A stretch of DNA of 64,000 bases from Nectonema munidae (GCA_030549495.1 JAUIRK010000993.1:1223501-1287500); one strand, 5' to 3'; shown: positions 47,201 through 55,091, numbered from the stretch's first letter. The notes: generated by a model not told the origin, from the sequence alone. Program-made: numbers and translations.

Positions 47201-49407
47201 TTCGGTGTTCTATTGAGTCATTAACACTGCCTATCTGATCTATAACCTCTTTTAAATCTTTATCTTTTATTTTTACTTTGTAAGTCATCTGAAATTTAAT
47301 TTCATTTGGTTCCTTTTTTTGGACATGTTTTTACGCTTTCACGCATCATTTTTAGAAAATCAATCGTCTTTTGCTATTTTTAACGAATTTTCTTATGATT
47401 TAAATCAGTTCCCTTTTATTTCATGCTTCATTTATCACCCATTGTGCTTGAAAGTGTTAAATACTTTTAATCACGTGCCCAAGACTATGAATGATTTTTC
47501 TCATTATTTCATTATCATGACTCTGCCTTGAAACGATCTGTTTCTGTTTTTATCTAAATAATAGTGGAGAAAATTACTTATTGTTCTGCATCAATCACAA
47601 CTTGTAGAAGAAAGAAAAGTTAAGATATTAGGAGGAACTTGATGTCACATTTCGTATCGATAGTTAATGCGCTCTTCATTTCACTTTTAGTTTTCTTGAA
47701 GGTTTCTACGACATTATTCCCAAGGAGCAAATATCCATATTCAATGTACAGGAATTGGAACTCTTAATTTCTGGCCTGCCAACCTTTGACATTGAAGATT
47801 TAAAAGCAAACACAGAATACAACAAATACACGCCCGATTCTCTTCAAGTAATTTGTGTTGTTCTTATTTCTTAATTCTCTTGAACGCTTTAAAATGCTCT
47901 AGGGTAGAAAATTCGAAATTGATTGATTTTTTATGCGCATTTTGAATAATTATAATCCTTCAAAAATGATTAATTTTTTAAAATTTCAGACTGAATAAGC
48001 TGATTAAAGAAAGCAAAAATATCTAGACTAGAAAATCAACTTATTGGCTTTGTAAATAAAAACGTATGATATTGTATAATCTTTTGCATTATTTAGAACT
48101 AAGATGGCTGGATTTATACTTCTCATTTGGGAAAATCTTTAAATCTTTTTTTTTAATTACTACAGAAGTATTTTAAAAAAAAAATTCAATTTTATAAGTT
48201 TTGAAAAATTAATTTTTGAATTAACGAATAATATGTCCATTGGTTATAACGTCCGTCTGTAACTATTATAAATGCTAGTTAATTTTCTGACTTATCATTC
48301 AACTATCACTAATTCGGAATGCTTGATATTCAATTAAAAAATCACTCTTTACCTACTCAGTTTCTCTCGCTATAAGCTTGACTCGAACTAAAATTCAATG
48401 TCAGATGTCAGTTTACTACTAAAAGTACAACAAAAAAATTATTGCACATTAGAATTTGTAAATTAATTTTCAGATGTACTGATTCAACTATATTTTAAGC
48501 TTATTGTTTTAGGTGCTTTGGTCTTTCTTTAATTAGTTTTTCTTGTAAGATTAACCTCATTAGTTCTTCTTCCTCTTTAATTTTCTAAACCTTCAACAAG
48601 CTCAGTTGTTAAACGAATCAATCATTCAATAATTTTACTAAATTAAAGATTTCTAGGATAATCAAGGTTCCGGATTAACGAAGGTCTGAATTAGTGATTT
48701 CCGGATTAGAAGTCTTCTTGAACACTTGTACTACTACTAATAATAATCTCTCCTTTTAATTTTAGATTAAATGGTTCTGGAGAGCTCTCAAATCATTTGA
48801 TGAAGCTGATAAGGCCAAATTTTTACAATTTTTAACTGGAACTTCTAAAGTTCCCCTTCTAGGATTTTCCTCGTTAGAAGGTATGCATGGCATTCAAAAG
48901 TTCCAAATCCACAAGGATAATCGATCCACAGAGCGCTTACCCTGTGCCCACACTTGGTAATTTTGACATTTGTCTTTAAATGCTTCATTTAAAGAATGCA
49001 GCTATCATCCTATATATGAAATAAATATTGTATTTTGGTTTACTCATTATTACCCTAAGTTGGTTCGTTTATTCACAGAAAAATGAATTAACACCGATGT
49101 TATCTAACAGATGAGACCCACTTATTCGAAACCTGTATCGCTTTCTTTACTTAACTTTAAATTCCACGTTCATATTTCATATATATATCTTCTCATACAT
49201 ATTATCTATCACTAGCATTATATATAGCGTATATTATTTTAAAATATTTAACACTGAACTATTTTTACTCACCTTGATTAAGATAGATCATGTTTTCTTT
49301 TTAGCTTCAACCAATTAGACCTACCGCCATACGAGACCTTTGAAAAGCTAAAAAGCATGCTTCTTCTTGCGATAAGAGAGTGCAATGAAGGATATGGTTT
49401 AGCATAA
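2382..49407 (+). CDS. HUWE1: HUWE1 HECT E3 ubiquitin ligase, C-terminal 2,281 residues (36 exons)
   Basis: HUWE1 (MULE/ARF-BP1) transfers ubiquitin through a HECT catalytic cysteine to many nuclear and cytosolic substrates. Exons: 2382-2571, 3372-3569, 3629-3810, 4745-5022, 5091-5254, 7146-7298, 8738-8941, 10512-10562, 10614-11137, 11200-11552, 11608-11725, 11779-11917, 12483-12673, 12725-12764, 13577-13655, 13708-13976, 14806-14981, 15039-15351, 20782-20978, 21042-21269, 23398-23632, 25425-25682, 27362-27484, 29658-29928, 31050-31195, 33240-33458, 34752-34976, 35036-35104, 36971-37101, 37167-37317, 39646-39912, 44678-44787, 44852-44994, 47691-47847, 48766-48956, 49305-49407. All introns are GT-AG and phases agree at all 35 junctions. 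Acceptors are 25 TAG, 5 CAG and 5 AAG. Domain order matches human HUWE1: helical repeats, acidic region, UBMs, linker, HECT. The first exon enters in phase 0, so the 5' half is outside the window. Exon 8/9 and the end of exon 21 are the least certain junctions. Confidence 0.93.
6405..6560 (+). mobile_element. probable tRNA-derived SINE
   Basis: It has a box-A-like segment (ATGGCTGTTAGGATGC) and a box-B-like GGGTTCAATCCC with roughly tRNA spacing, in HUWE1 intron 5. It is more diverged than the copies near 30.6 and 59.6 kb. It is not a functional tRNA gene, because a cloverleaf cannot be completed. Confidence 0.45.
7146..11137 (+). CDS. HUWE1: HUWE1 exons 6-9: linker and acidic domain
   Basis: Exons 7146-7298, 8738-8941, 10512-10562 and 10614-11137. 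Exon 6 begins [14 protein letters not shown], matching the 'TVNAALKPLETLSRIV' helix of HUWE1. Exon 9 carries the acidic tract, roughly residues 474-548 of the window product, with runs of Asp and Glu (GATGAT and GAAGAA codons at 10620-10830). The 51-nt interval 10563-10613 starts GTATCA, ends TTTTTAG and is a multiple of three. Reading through it would also stay open, so its status as an intron is an inference. Confidence 0.78.
10345..10474. mobile_element. piggyBac-type MITE (130 bp)
   Basis: It is flanked on both sides by TTAA (10341-10344 and 10475-10478). The termini CCCATTTACGGC and GGCCTTAAATGGG are inverted repeats with one mismatch in the first dozen bases, starting with the CCC typical of piggyBac ends. 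It has no coding capacity. It lies in the HUWE1 intron just upstream of exon 8. Confidence 0.75.
11200..13976 (+). CDS. HUWE1: HUWE1 exons 10-16: disordered linker between acidic domain and UBMs
   Basis: Exons 11200-11552, 11608-11725, 11779-11917, 12483-12673, 12725-12764, 13577-13655 and 13708-13976. They are rich in Ser, Asn, Thr and Gln. They include a conserved-looking helical segment spanning exons 12/13 ([20 protein letters not shown], then a Lys/Glu-rich helix), which parallels the 'RW..E..VLD' region of HUWE1. Exon 14 is only 40 nt and is supported by matching phase on both sides (0 in, 1 out). Exons 11 and 12 use AAG acceptors. Exon 11 needs the AAG at 11607; the TAG at 11615 breaks phase. 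Confidence 0.72.
12253..12316. repeat. perfect 25-bp inverted repeat (hairpin)
   Basis: The arms 12253-12277 and 12292-12316 are exact reverse complements (AATCAAAATTCCAAGG... and its complement), separated by a 14-base GC-rich loop AAGCCCTGGGGCCC. It lies in the HUWE1 intron 11918-12482, in the sense direction of the gene. It could be a tiny fold-back element or a structured RNA. No target-site duplication was identified. Confidence 0.8.
14012..14228. repeat. GAGTCGG-family dispersed repeat, copy 1
   Basis: This short interspersed element shares the stretch GTTGGAAGCGAAGAGTT and GAGTCGG-type motifs with the copy at 29478-29615, and the CAGTGCT-type end with the one near 38110. Its right end reads CCAACTCTGAGCACTG, a hAT-like terminus when reversed. 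No coding sequence was seen. Confidence 0.5.
14806..15351 (+). CDS. HUWE1: HUWE1 exons 17-18: UBM ubiquitin-binding motifs
   Basis: Exons 14806-14981 and 15039-15351 encode repeated UBM-like motifs with the LP signature: [53 protein letters not shown] and a shorter [14 protein letters not shown]. They match the UBM cluster of HUWE1 that binds ubiquitin. The 57-nt interval 14982-15038 (GTAAAC...CCTAAG) would encode a hydrophobic insert in the middle of the second motif if translated, so it is taken as an intron. Both exons use AAG acceptors. Confidence 0.9.
16273..16515 (-). pseudogene. piggyBac transposase core relic
   Basis: The minus-strand frame contains [19 protein letters not shown] followed by [10 protein letters not shown]. 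This corresponds to the piggyBac catalytic-core segment around the first Asp (pattern DE...F.G...FRQY...KP.K.GIK). Only about 80 codons survive; the other catalytic residues and the C-terminal domain are absent. Confidence 0.55.
16889..17173. mobile_element. hAT MITE (285 bp) with intact 8-bp target duplication
   Basis: The ends CAGTGTTGTC and GACAACGCTG are inverted repeats with one mismatch. The element is bounded by identical octamers CTCTACAC at 16881-16888 and 17174-17181. There is no ORF. The perfect duplication marks it as a relatively recent insertion in HUWE1 intron 18. Confidence 0.85.
17424..17620. repeat. 197-bp nested inverted-repeat element
   Basis: The outer arms 17424-17457 and 17587-17620 are exact 34-bp reverse complements. 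Inside them a second perfect 16-bp pair (17530-17545 and 17566-17581, AGAAGTTGAAAACTGG and its complement) forms an inner hairpin. It is non-coding and probably a fold-back MITE. Confidence 0.8.
18121..20350 (-). mobile_element. degraded piggyBac element
   Basis: The ends carry the near-palindrome GGGTGGAATCCCACCC (18123-18138 and 20335-20350). Minus-strand frames from about 20036 downward give an acidic N-terminus starting [20 protein letters not shown]. Near 19180-19320 there is a piggyBac core stretch ([17 protein letters not shown], then KPIQRGFK), and shorter fragments continue to about 18480. Stops and frameshifts interrupt it, so it is inactive. A related perfect palindrome GGGTGGAATTCCACCC occurs at about 20681-20696, preceded by TTAA, possibly the end of another copy. 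Confidence 0.7.
20782..21269 (+). CDS. HUWE1: HUWE1 exons 19-20: helical region after the UBMs
   Basis: Exons 20782-20978 and 21042-21269 flank a 63-nt intron with an AAG acceptor. Exon 19 contains [19 protein letters not shown], matching HUWE1 'DHEALSCLLVLLFVDEP'. Exon 20 contains [20 protein letters not shown] and later [11 protein letters not shown], matching 'RVLRNLCYHAQTRHWVIRS' and 'TNIFQIQRS'. Both exons share phase 0 at their junction and at the exit. Confidence 0.88.
21803..21908. mobile_element. probable piggyBac-type MITE, degenerate
   Basis: The right end reads CCTAAATAGGGTTAA. The left end reads TAATCCTATTTAAGACC, an imperfect inverted match. This resembles the TTAA/CCC structure of the clearer MITE at 10345-10474. 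The left TTAA is damaged. Confidence 0.35.
23398..31195 (+). CDS. HUWE1: HUWE1 exons 21-25: helical region leading to the HECT linker
   Basis: Exons 23398-23632, 25425-25682, 27362-27484, 29658-29928 and 31050-31195. Exon 21 ([16 protein letters not shown], then a poly-Ser stretch and [11 protein letters not shown]) matches HUWE1 'VLDTLIQLAKVFPSHF...SSSS...LLVKLDN'. Exon 23 is a short charged exon ([15 protein letters not shown]). Exon 24 ([14 protein letters not shown]... [20 protein letters not shown]) matches 'LSVEVLTSHSC...LAELREYN'. Exon 25 contains [18 protein letters not shown], matching 'TQKFFLRVLQVIIQLRDD'. Exon 21 could alternatively end slightly earlier at CAAA|GTGTAT. Confidence 0.85.
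24358..25095 (-). mobile_element. Tigger/pogo-like element, decayed
   Basis: It is bounded by TA on both sides. The left end CAGTGCACCCTCG and right end CGAGGGAGCAGTG are imperfect inverted repeats of the pogo/Tigger type. A minus-strand frame (24562-24687) begins [20 protein letters not shown], then an HTH-like helix with VIAEHF, resembling the N-terminal DNA-binding domain of Tigger transposases. The DDE catalytic part is missing. Confidence 0.6.
27687..27889 (-). repeat. LINE/SINE tail-like interspersed repeat
   Basis: This block is visibly less AT-rich than its surroundings. Read on the minus strand it contains GTGTTGGCGTCAGGAAGGGC. A related sequence, GTTGACATCAGGAAGGTCAT, occurs in the SINE at 60662-60870. 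It is therefore probably the conserved 3' tail shared between a LINE and its SINE. Confidence 0.45.
29478..29615. repeat. GAGTCGG-family dispersed repeat, copy 2
   Basis: It shares GTTGGAAGCGAAGAGTTGG and a GGAGTCGG motif with the repeat at 14012-14228. It lies a few dozen bases upstream of HUWE1 exon 24 and has no coding sequence. Confidence 0.5.
30529..30668 (-). mobile_element. tRNA-derived SINE
   Basis: Read on the minus strand it starts GGGGCATAAGGAAGGGTGG, has box A (GGTGGTTAGATACTGG) and box B (GGATTCGATCCCCC), and continues CATCAAGCCTAC...ACAAGCGG...GTACCTTTACCTTA. The copy at 59549-59696 has the same order and near-identical sequence, which defines a family. It lies in the HUWE1 intron before exon 25, in antisense orientation. 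Confidence 0.75.
33240..35104 (+). CDS. HUWE1: HUWE1 exons 26-28: segment immediately before HECT
   Basis: Exons 33240-33458, 34752-34976 and 35036-35104. Exon 26 encodes [18 protein letters not shown], matching HUWE1 'LSLDELWDMLGECLKELE', followed by Ser/His-rich low complexity. Exon 27 has [14 protein letters not shown], matching 'VLQPAVEAFFLVHA'. Exon 28 is 69 nt and ends QEKKMLNFA, matching 'TQKFLRFA'. The linker between the exon-25 helix and ELTPFYKEL is very short compared with human HUWE1. Confidence 0.9.
35213..35300 (-). repeat. dispersed repeat shared with 44385-44460
   Basis: The reverse complement of this segment contains AATAGAAACCATTGTAGTAT followed by AGGTTGGAGAT next to a (TA)n run. 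The same block occurs in plus orientation at about 44410-44460, also in a HUWE1 intron. The family is not identified. Confidence 0.4.
35301..35740. repeat. large fold-back inverted repeat
   Basis: The arms 35301-35481 and 35540-35740 are imperfect reverse complements over nearly their whole length. They include an almost perfect core (AAATATATCGTTGGCTCC and its complement). The spacer is about 58 bp. It lies in the HUWE1 intron 35105-36970 and is probably a fold-back MITE. Part of the arm sequence repeats again near 35755-35825. Confidence 0.75.
35882..36216. mobile_element. MITE, probably hAT-like (335 bp)
   Basis: The ends TAGAGGTGTTTCGGATGTC and, reversed, TAGAGATGTATCAGATATC are imperfect inverted repeats. 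The flanks gtttacgg and gtttaagc match at 5 to 6 of 8 positions, compatible with an aged 8-bp duplication. The interior has repeated GGATGCGGAT-type motifs. No ORF of interest was seen. Confidence 0.5.
36971..49407 (+). CDS. HUWE1: HUWE1 exons 29-36: HECT catalytic domain
   Basis: Exons 36971-37101, 37167-37317, 39646-39912, 44678-44787, 44852-44994, 47691-47847, 48766-48956 and 49305-49407. Recognisable steps are [95 protein letters not shown] and HTCFNQLDLP. The catalytic Cys is residue 2248 of the window product, 33 residues from the C-terminus, as in human HUWE1. Its codon is split TG|C across the intron 48957-49304. No key residue is missing, so the ligase looks active. The intron between exons 31 and 32 holds the viral insert. 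Confidence 0.97.
38110..38195 (-). repeat. GAGTCGG-family dispersed repeat, copy 3 (partial)
   Basis: The reverse complement reads CAGTGCTGTGGAGTGGGAGT and later GAGGAGTCGGAGTCG. It shares the CAGTGCT terminus and GAGTCGG motif with the copy at 14012-14228. Confidence 0.4.
40412..40706 (+). pseudogene. truncated hAT transposase end (dimerisation domain)
   Basis: The segment starts with a hAT-like terminus CAGGGCCGTATCAAGG and a G-rich stretch. A plus-strand frame at about 40570-40706 encodes [20 protein letters not shown] followed by LIKS, the C-terminal hAT dimerisation motif (..[17 protein letters not shown]). It stops abruptly at the junction with the viral insert near 40705. The upstream DDE domain is missing. 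Confidence 0.7.
40705..42584 (-). pseudogene. endogenous rhabdovirus-like L polymerase, copy A
   Basis: Minus-strand frames of several hundred bases each (42584-42358, 42037-41831, 41855-41505, 41461-41108, 41100-40705) resemble successive parts of a mononegavirus L protein in the correct order. They start near its N-terminus and reach the RdRp domain, where the block-III-type motif [10 protein letters not shown] is visible at about 40850. In the live virus this protein replicates and caps viral RNA. Here the frames are in different phases with stops between them, so it is a pseudogene. The region is visibly less AT-rich than its flanks. The N-terminal end loses similarity to copy B near 42584. 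Family-level assignment (rhabdovirus rather than another mononegavirus) is inferred from motif resemblance. Confidence 0.85.
42853..43226 (-). pseudogene. endogenous rhabdovirus-like L polymerase, copy B (RdRp fragment)
   Basis: It is nearly identical to copy A at 40705-41090, with about eight substitutions by eye and one deletion of about 20 bp. It includes the same [10 protein letters not shown] motif. It ends at the same base context (GTCCACAAAAACC) as copy A on the low-coordinate side. It diverges at CAATTCACGTT on the other side, where copy A continues into more L sequence. It is not a functional polymerase. Confidence 0.85.
43227..43565. other. AT-rich spacer between viral fragments
   Basis: Long runs of A and T (for example 43330-43450) separate the two copy-B fragments. 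No coding or viral similarity was seen. Confidence 0.4.
43566..43785 (-). pseudogene. endogenous rhabdovirus-like L polymerase, copy B (N-terminal fragment)
   Basis: It resembles the N-terminal part of copy A (42441-42584), with a 9-bp deletion and scattered substitutions. It extends past copy A to an in-frame ATG at 43781-43779, followed by an acidic stretch typical of an L protein start. It contains an internal stop. Together with 42853-43226 it forms a colinear second copy lacking the middle of the gene. The roughly 340 bp between the two parts is AT-rich and not viral-like. Confidence 0.7.
45835..46119 (+). repeat. (GAA)95 microsatellite
   Basis: There are ninety-five uninterrupted GAA units in the HUWE1 sense strand, within the intron 44995-47690. 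It begins right after CACTT and decays at the end to GAAAAAGAG. It is open in several frames only because it is a triplet repeat; it is not a gene. Confidence 0.98.
46684..47290 (-). pseudogene. non-LTR reverse transcriptase fragment
   Basis: Minus-strand frames with shifts read [20 protein letters not shown], then a [17 protein letters not shown] segment, [12 protein letters not shown], and [11 protein letters not shown], followed by [10 protein letters not shown]. This is the order found after the reverse transcriptase in a common LINE lineage (..W..F..., YGSE.W, TEMRMLRW, LRW.GHV.R). The catalytic YADD part is absent. It lies antisense in HUWE1 intron 33. Confidence 0.7.
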
Positions 49408-49468
49408 TACATTTGATTTTTTAATTTTCTTTTCACAACTAACACATGTGTGTGTGTGCAGTTTTTCA

Positions 49469-49474
49469 AATAAA
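49469..49474 (+). promoter_or_regulatory. HUWE1 polyadenylation signal AATAAA
   Basis: A canonical AATAAA lies 62 nt after the HUWE1 stop codon, followed by T-rich and TTTCTT sequence. It gives a short 3' UTR, consistent with the gene ending here. Confidence 0.55.
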
Positions 49475-49930
49475 TTTTTTCTTTCCCTCTTTCTCACTCT
49501 TCTACTTACGCGAAATATCGTTGGTTGTGTTTTTAGTGAAATTGTAGGTTTTTGAACAGTATTAATTGCTTGCTAGTAAACTATCTTTCTAGCCAATTTG
49601 TAAAAAGTATATATTCTCTATTGTAAAACTAAATAGAAAGGTAAAAGATCTAAGGAAGAAATGTATTTACACAATCAACTTCAAGACTCATTAGTATCTT
49701 CAACCGTAATAATGATATGAAGCTTGTGGGAGGACTAGAGCGAGATGTTTCTTTGGCGAAGTTTTGAAATAATTATTATCATATTAAGGGATTGGGTGTT
49801 GAAGAAATGAAGGATTAACTTGAAAAAAAGCTCTGGAATTCAAAATTAAGGAATGGGTGAAAAGTCATTACAAAATTCATTTTTACTTTCAATCTTATTA
49901 ACGCTATCTAAGTAAAATCTAACATCTGTT
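49475..49930. other. intergenic DNA, no gene seen
   Basis: This is AT-rich sequence downstream of HUWE1. Nothing recognisable was found before the (TTG)n tract that marks the LINE 3' end. Confidence 0.4.
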
Positions 49931-51254
49931 GTTGTTGTTGTTATTAGCCCCTAGATTATACTATCTTTATATGAGTATAATCTATCCGTTCAAAACAAGA
50001 CATTGTTTAAACTGAGAGAGTATTTCCATAAAAGCAAATACTCTCAGGGAAAAGTGTAGAATTTTGTTACACTTTCGCAGCAGCAGCGATAAACCAGTGT
50101 AATTTCAGTCAACCCGCAAAAATCCACCATAAGGTAGTGCTGGCTTTTTGAAGGCTTCTACATATGGCTAGAAATAACATATATCTATTTATAATAATAA
50201 TATGATATATAATACATGTAAATGAGTTAGATAAAAGCTTCTGCTAAACGGTTTCCCCACGGTTAACTATTTTGCATGGCTTTGACCATAAGTAAATGGG
50301 TTTGAGTGTCGTGAAAATATGTGGGCAGTTAAATAAATGATGAGTGTTGTGTGGGTGTTGATTGCAAACTGAACAGAGTGGATTTGTATGTGTTTTTGGA
50401 TTTATCTTGTGAAGATATTCACGGAGCAATGGTGATTTGTTGGCTCTAAGTTGAGCAAGTGTATGTCTTAATTTAATTGATAATGTTTCTTCATATGTGT
50501 CGATTTTTGGTGGAGGAATATTTGTGAGATTTTTATGTTTGAGTGTGGAGAGATAGTCGGTTACCTTTTGTGTATGTGTATTGCTTTGTTGACGCATGTT
50601 TGATTTTGATTGTCTTCTTTGTTTTGACATGTGTGATAAAAGATAAGTTCGCTGTCTTGAAATATAGTATTTTTCATGTGCCTGTGTGGTTTTTGAGCGC
50701 GGTAGAACTTGTTTAATGGGTGATATTTTTGTGCTGCTTTGGCTCTCAAGTTAGACGCGTGTAAATTAATGTGTCCTTTAAGAGGAAGTATCGATGTTTC
50801 TGTGTGAAGATGTTGCATGTTAGTGTCCACGGCGTTACCTTTTGCTAAACGCAGTGTTTTGTTTTGAATTGTTTGTATCTTTTTCAAGTTAGTGTGCGAT
50901 ATAGCAGATCCCCATATTGTGGATCCATATTCTAGTATGGGTCGTGTAATAGTTTTGTAGGTATTGATGAGAATTTCTTTGTTTTTCCCCCATTTTGTGC
51001 CAGTTAATGCCCTAATAATGTTTACAGTTTTGTTTGCTTTTTCATGAATGTTTTGCGCGTGCTTGTATGTGAGTTTAGGGTCGAATTTTAATCCTAATAT
51101 TTTTGGGTTTTTGTTGTTTATTAATGTTTTGCCAATAGTAAGATTAAGTTTTGTGTTTGCTTGGGTGAAAAGTGTTGATTGAGATTTTGCTGTGTTGATT
51201 ATTAAATCATTTTGTTTTAGCCATATGTTTATCTTGGACAAAGGTTTATTAAAT
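49931..51254 (-). mobile_element. non-LTR retrotransposon, 3' part
   Basis: On the minus strand, 51241-50561 encodes the sequence following the RT active site (ILGLKFDPKLTYKHA, RPILEYGSTIWG, KIQTIQNKTLRLAKGN). After a frameshift, 50630-50244 ends with a zinc-knuckle-like CSVCNQHPHNTHHLFNC and a stop. A 3' UTR follows and ends in an AACA-type tail (TGTTGTTGTTG on the plus strand at 49931). The upstream RT part, with YADD, lies at 57801-57960 beyond the inserted piggyBac segment. Overall it resembles jockey/I-like elements; the clade is uncertain. Confidence 0.8.
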
Positions 51255-51544
51255 TTAAGTAGTACCCTTTTGACAAAGGTTCATTTTTCATCGAATTAAC
51301 TTCAAATTGAAAAGATAAATAATAAATAACTGGAAAAAAGCAAATTTGCGAGATTTTTATGAAAATTTTTTTTTTCTTTCAAAAAAAACACGTTGCGAAA
51401 ACGCAACGTTGGACAGATTAATGAAAAGTTAGCACACATTTTTATATTTGAAATTTTAAAAGAAAAATTGGAGTAAATTTAAATAAAATTTTATTCACAT
51501 GTTTAAGGCTAAAGCAAAGAACGTAATAAATAAAATAAGCTTCA

Positions 51545-53189
51545 TCATCTTGAATGATACACTTTGAAACACTTCACGTGCAAACCAACACCACATCTAT
51601 CGCACTTTTTGTTTGTCTGCGAATTGCATTGCCGACAACGTACTCTTTTGTTGTTTTCAACGTTAACAATTATGTGATTTTGTCTGTCGAATCTTATATC
51701 ATCTGACGGAGCTTTTATGGCTGAGGATCTACCAGGCTTTGCGGGATTGTATTCCAGACTTAATAAATACTCCACTATCAATCTTCGGAAAGCCAGCTGA
51801 TCATATGGACTTGATGATTGAAACTTGTGTAAAGCCCAACAATTGACAATTGCCATGTCAATAATATGGATCATTATAGACCAGTACCATTTCTTTCCTC
51901 TGATAGATATTCGGTACTGAGATATGTTTTGATCTAACATATCTACAAAACCCATATATTTGTTGTAGGTATGGAAAATTTTTGGTTGATTGATTTTTAT
52001 CTGTTTTTTCTCGGCTGTGGAATATCTTGTGACTTTTTGGAGAGGGTTAATAGATTCGAAGTTGGATACAGCTATGATAGACTTTTTGTCTATCCATTGC
52101 ACTATATTTACATTATTTCTAAACCATGAAAATGAATTCCCTCTGCTCTTACCCAATTTTGCGGTTTTCAACGGACAGCCTTTAGTTCTATTTTTTCTTA
52201 TAGTTGCAGTATACTTGATTCCTATTTCGGACATTTTTTCCACTAAATTTATAGTGCTGAAAAAATTATTTGAAATATAAGAATATACATTTGGCATGAA
52301 TTCTTTTGATTTTTCTGCAAAATTCAAAACAACAGAAGCTCCCAATCCAAAATCGGATTGATATTTATTTACAGAAAACTTTTTTCCTTGGTAGATATCA
52401 AATTGACAACAATATCCATGTTGTATACAATCAGACCATTGCCGATACCCAAACTTTATAGGTTTTCCAGGTAAATATTGTTTAGAGGGATGGTTACCAA
52501 AGTAGGGTATCATAGTTTCATCAACAGAGTGAAACTCAGAAATAGGCGCAAAAAATCTGAAAATTTCATTGGCAAGATTTAAGATTGGTCTTATCTTAGA
52601 AAACTTGTCATTAATATCAATTTGAGTATTATCACAAAAATGGAAATTATTCTTAATTTCTTCAAATCTTTTACGTCGCATGGCATTTGAAACTAAATTA
52701 TTGCGGCAGTCGATAGCCTGTTCCCAATATAATCTATATCTTGGAAGAACTACGTAACCTGACAAAATAAGTATGCCAATAAACTTGAAAATCTCTTCTT
52801 TTGAAGCATTCAGAGGTAAATTTTTTTGGAAAGAATACTTATTTGTAAAAGCACAAATATTTTCAACGATATCATTCATCATCATTAAAAAGAGTTCAAC
52901 TGGAGTATTCAAATTCTGCACGGTATGAGGTGCACTAAATTCATCAAAGACCTTTATATTAGAACCAGTACTCCATACCTTTTTTACATCGCTCAGTTCT
53001 CCATCGTCTTCAGATTGAATTATTTCTGCTTGTGCAGATAATTGATTTGACGACAAATGATTAATATCACAACTTTCTTCATCTGCAGAATCTTCATCAG
53101 ATAAACTCGGGTTTGTTGGAGGATTGATGAAAACTTCATGGCTAACTGCTGAACCTTCAAGAACTTCAATAATCTCAGCTAAAGTTTTC
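51545..53189 (-). CDS. piggyBac transposase, near full length, probably inactive
   Basis: A single open frame of more than 500 codons carries a complete piggyBac core. In residue numbers counted from the TTG at 53056, it has the first Asp in SVDETMIPYFG (179), an NKYMGFVDMLDQ block with Asp 372 and 375, and a C-terminal cysteine-rich domain (CRQCNS..KKCDRCGVGLHVKCF). The second catalytic Asp, normally in DNFF, is replaced by Asn (ISNNFF, residue 263). The frame stays open upstream to 53189 with acidic N-terminal sequence but has no ATG, and it begins after an AG (..AAAATTAG). Either a 5' exon is missing or the start is lost. The enzyme is therefore probably dead. Confidence 0.88.
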
Positions 53190-53525
53190 TCCTAATTTTA
53201 ACAAGAACTATATGTATATAAAATTATACACATCTGGAACTTTAGCCCAAACATGGATGAAAAATCAAATTTCACAGATAAGCACAAAGAGAAACGAACA
53301 TGCAAACTAGCAAAACAAACACGAAAGGAGAGACGCGTGGTCACACTCAGAAACATACACATACTGACCAACACAGATACACACAAACAATGACTAACAT
53401 ACAGAGACACACACAATACTAACACACAGAGTAATAAGCAGAAACATACACACACTTTTAGTAACACAAAAAGACACGACACACACTAAACACAAGCTTA
53501 TCCCTCAAAACTCAACATAACACAC

Positions 53526-54838
53526 ATGTGCACATACACACACACACAAACTCATAAAACTCATATGGACACACACATACACACAAACACATATGGACAC
53601 ACACACACACACAAACTCATATGGACACACACACACACACAAACTCATATGGACGGACACACACACACACACACACAACTCATATGGACGGACACACACA
53701 CACACACACACACAACTCATATGGACGGACACACACACACACACACACACAACTCATATGGACGGACACACACACACACACACACACAACTCATATGGAC
53801 GGACACACACACACACACACACACAACTCATATGGACGGACACACACACACACACACACACAACTCATATGGACGGACACACACACACACACACACACAA
53901 CTCATATGGACGGACACACACACACACACACACACAACTCATATGGACGGACACACACACACACACACACACAACTCATATGGACGGACACACACACACA
54001 CACACACACAACTCATATGGACGGACACACACACACACACACACACAACTCATATGGACGGACACACACACACACACACACACAACTCATATGGACGGAC
54101 ACACACACACACACACACACAACTCATATGGACGGACACACACACACACACACACACAACTCATATGGACGGACACACACACACACACACACACAACTCA
54201 TATGGACGGACACACACACACACACACACACAACTCATATGGACGGACACACACACACACACACACAACTCATATGGACGGACACACACACACACACACA
54301 CACAACTCATATGGACGGCACACACACACACACACACACAACTCATATGGACGGACACACACACACACACACACACAACTCATATGGACGGACACACACA
54401 CACACACACACACAACTCATATGGACGGACACACACACACACACACACACAACTCATATGGAACACACACACACACACACACACAACTCATATGGACGGA
54501 CACACACACACACACACACAACTCATATGGACGGACACACACACACACACACACACAACTCATATGGACGGACACACACACACACACACACACAACTCAT
54601 ATGGACGGACACACACACACACACACACACAACTCATATGGACGGACACACACACACACACACACACACACAACTCATATGGACGGACACACACACACAC
54701 ACACACACAACTCATATGGACGGACACACACACACACACACACACACAACTCATATGGACGGACACACACACACACACACACACACAACTCATATGGACG
54801 GACACACACACACACACACACACACAACTCATATGGAC

Positions 54839-54869
<31 letters not shown>

Positions 54870-54881
54870 ACTCATATGGAC

Positions 54882-54951
<70 letters not shown>

Positions 54952-54962
54952 CTCATATGGAC

Positions 54963-54993
<31 letters not shown>

Positions 54994-55005
54994 ACTCATA
55001 TGGAC

Positions 55006-55036
<31 letters not shown>

Positions 55037-55048
55037 ACTCATATGGAC

Positions 55049-55079
<31 letters not shown>

Positions 55080-55091
55080 ACTCATATGGAC

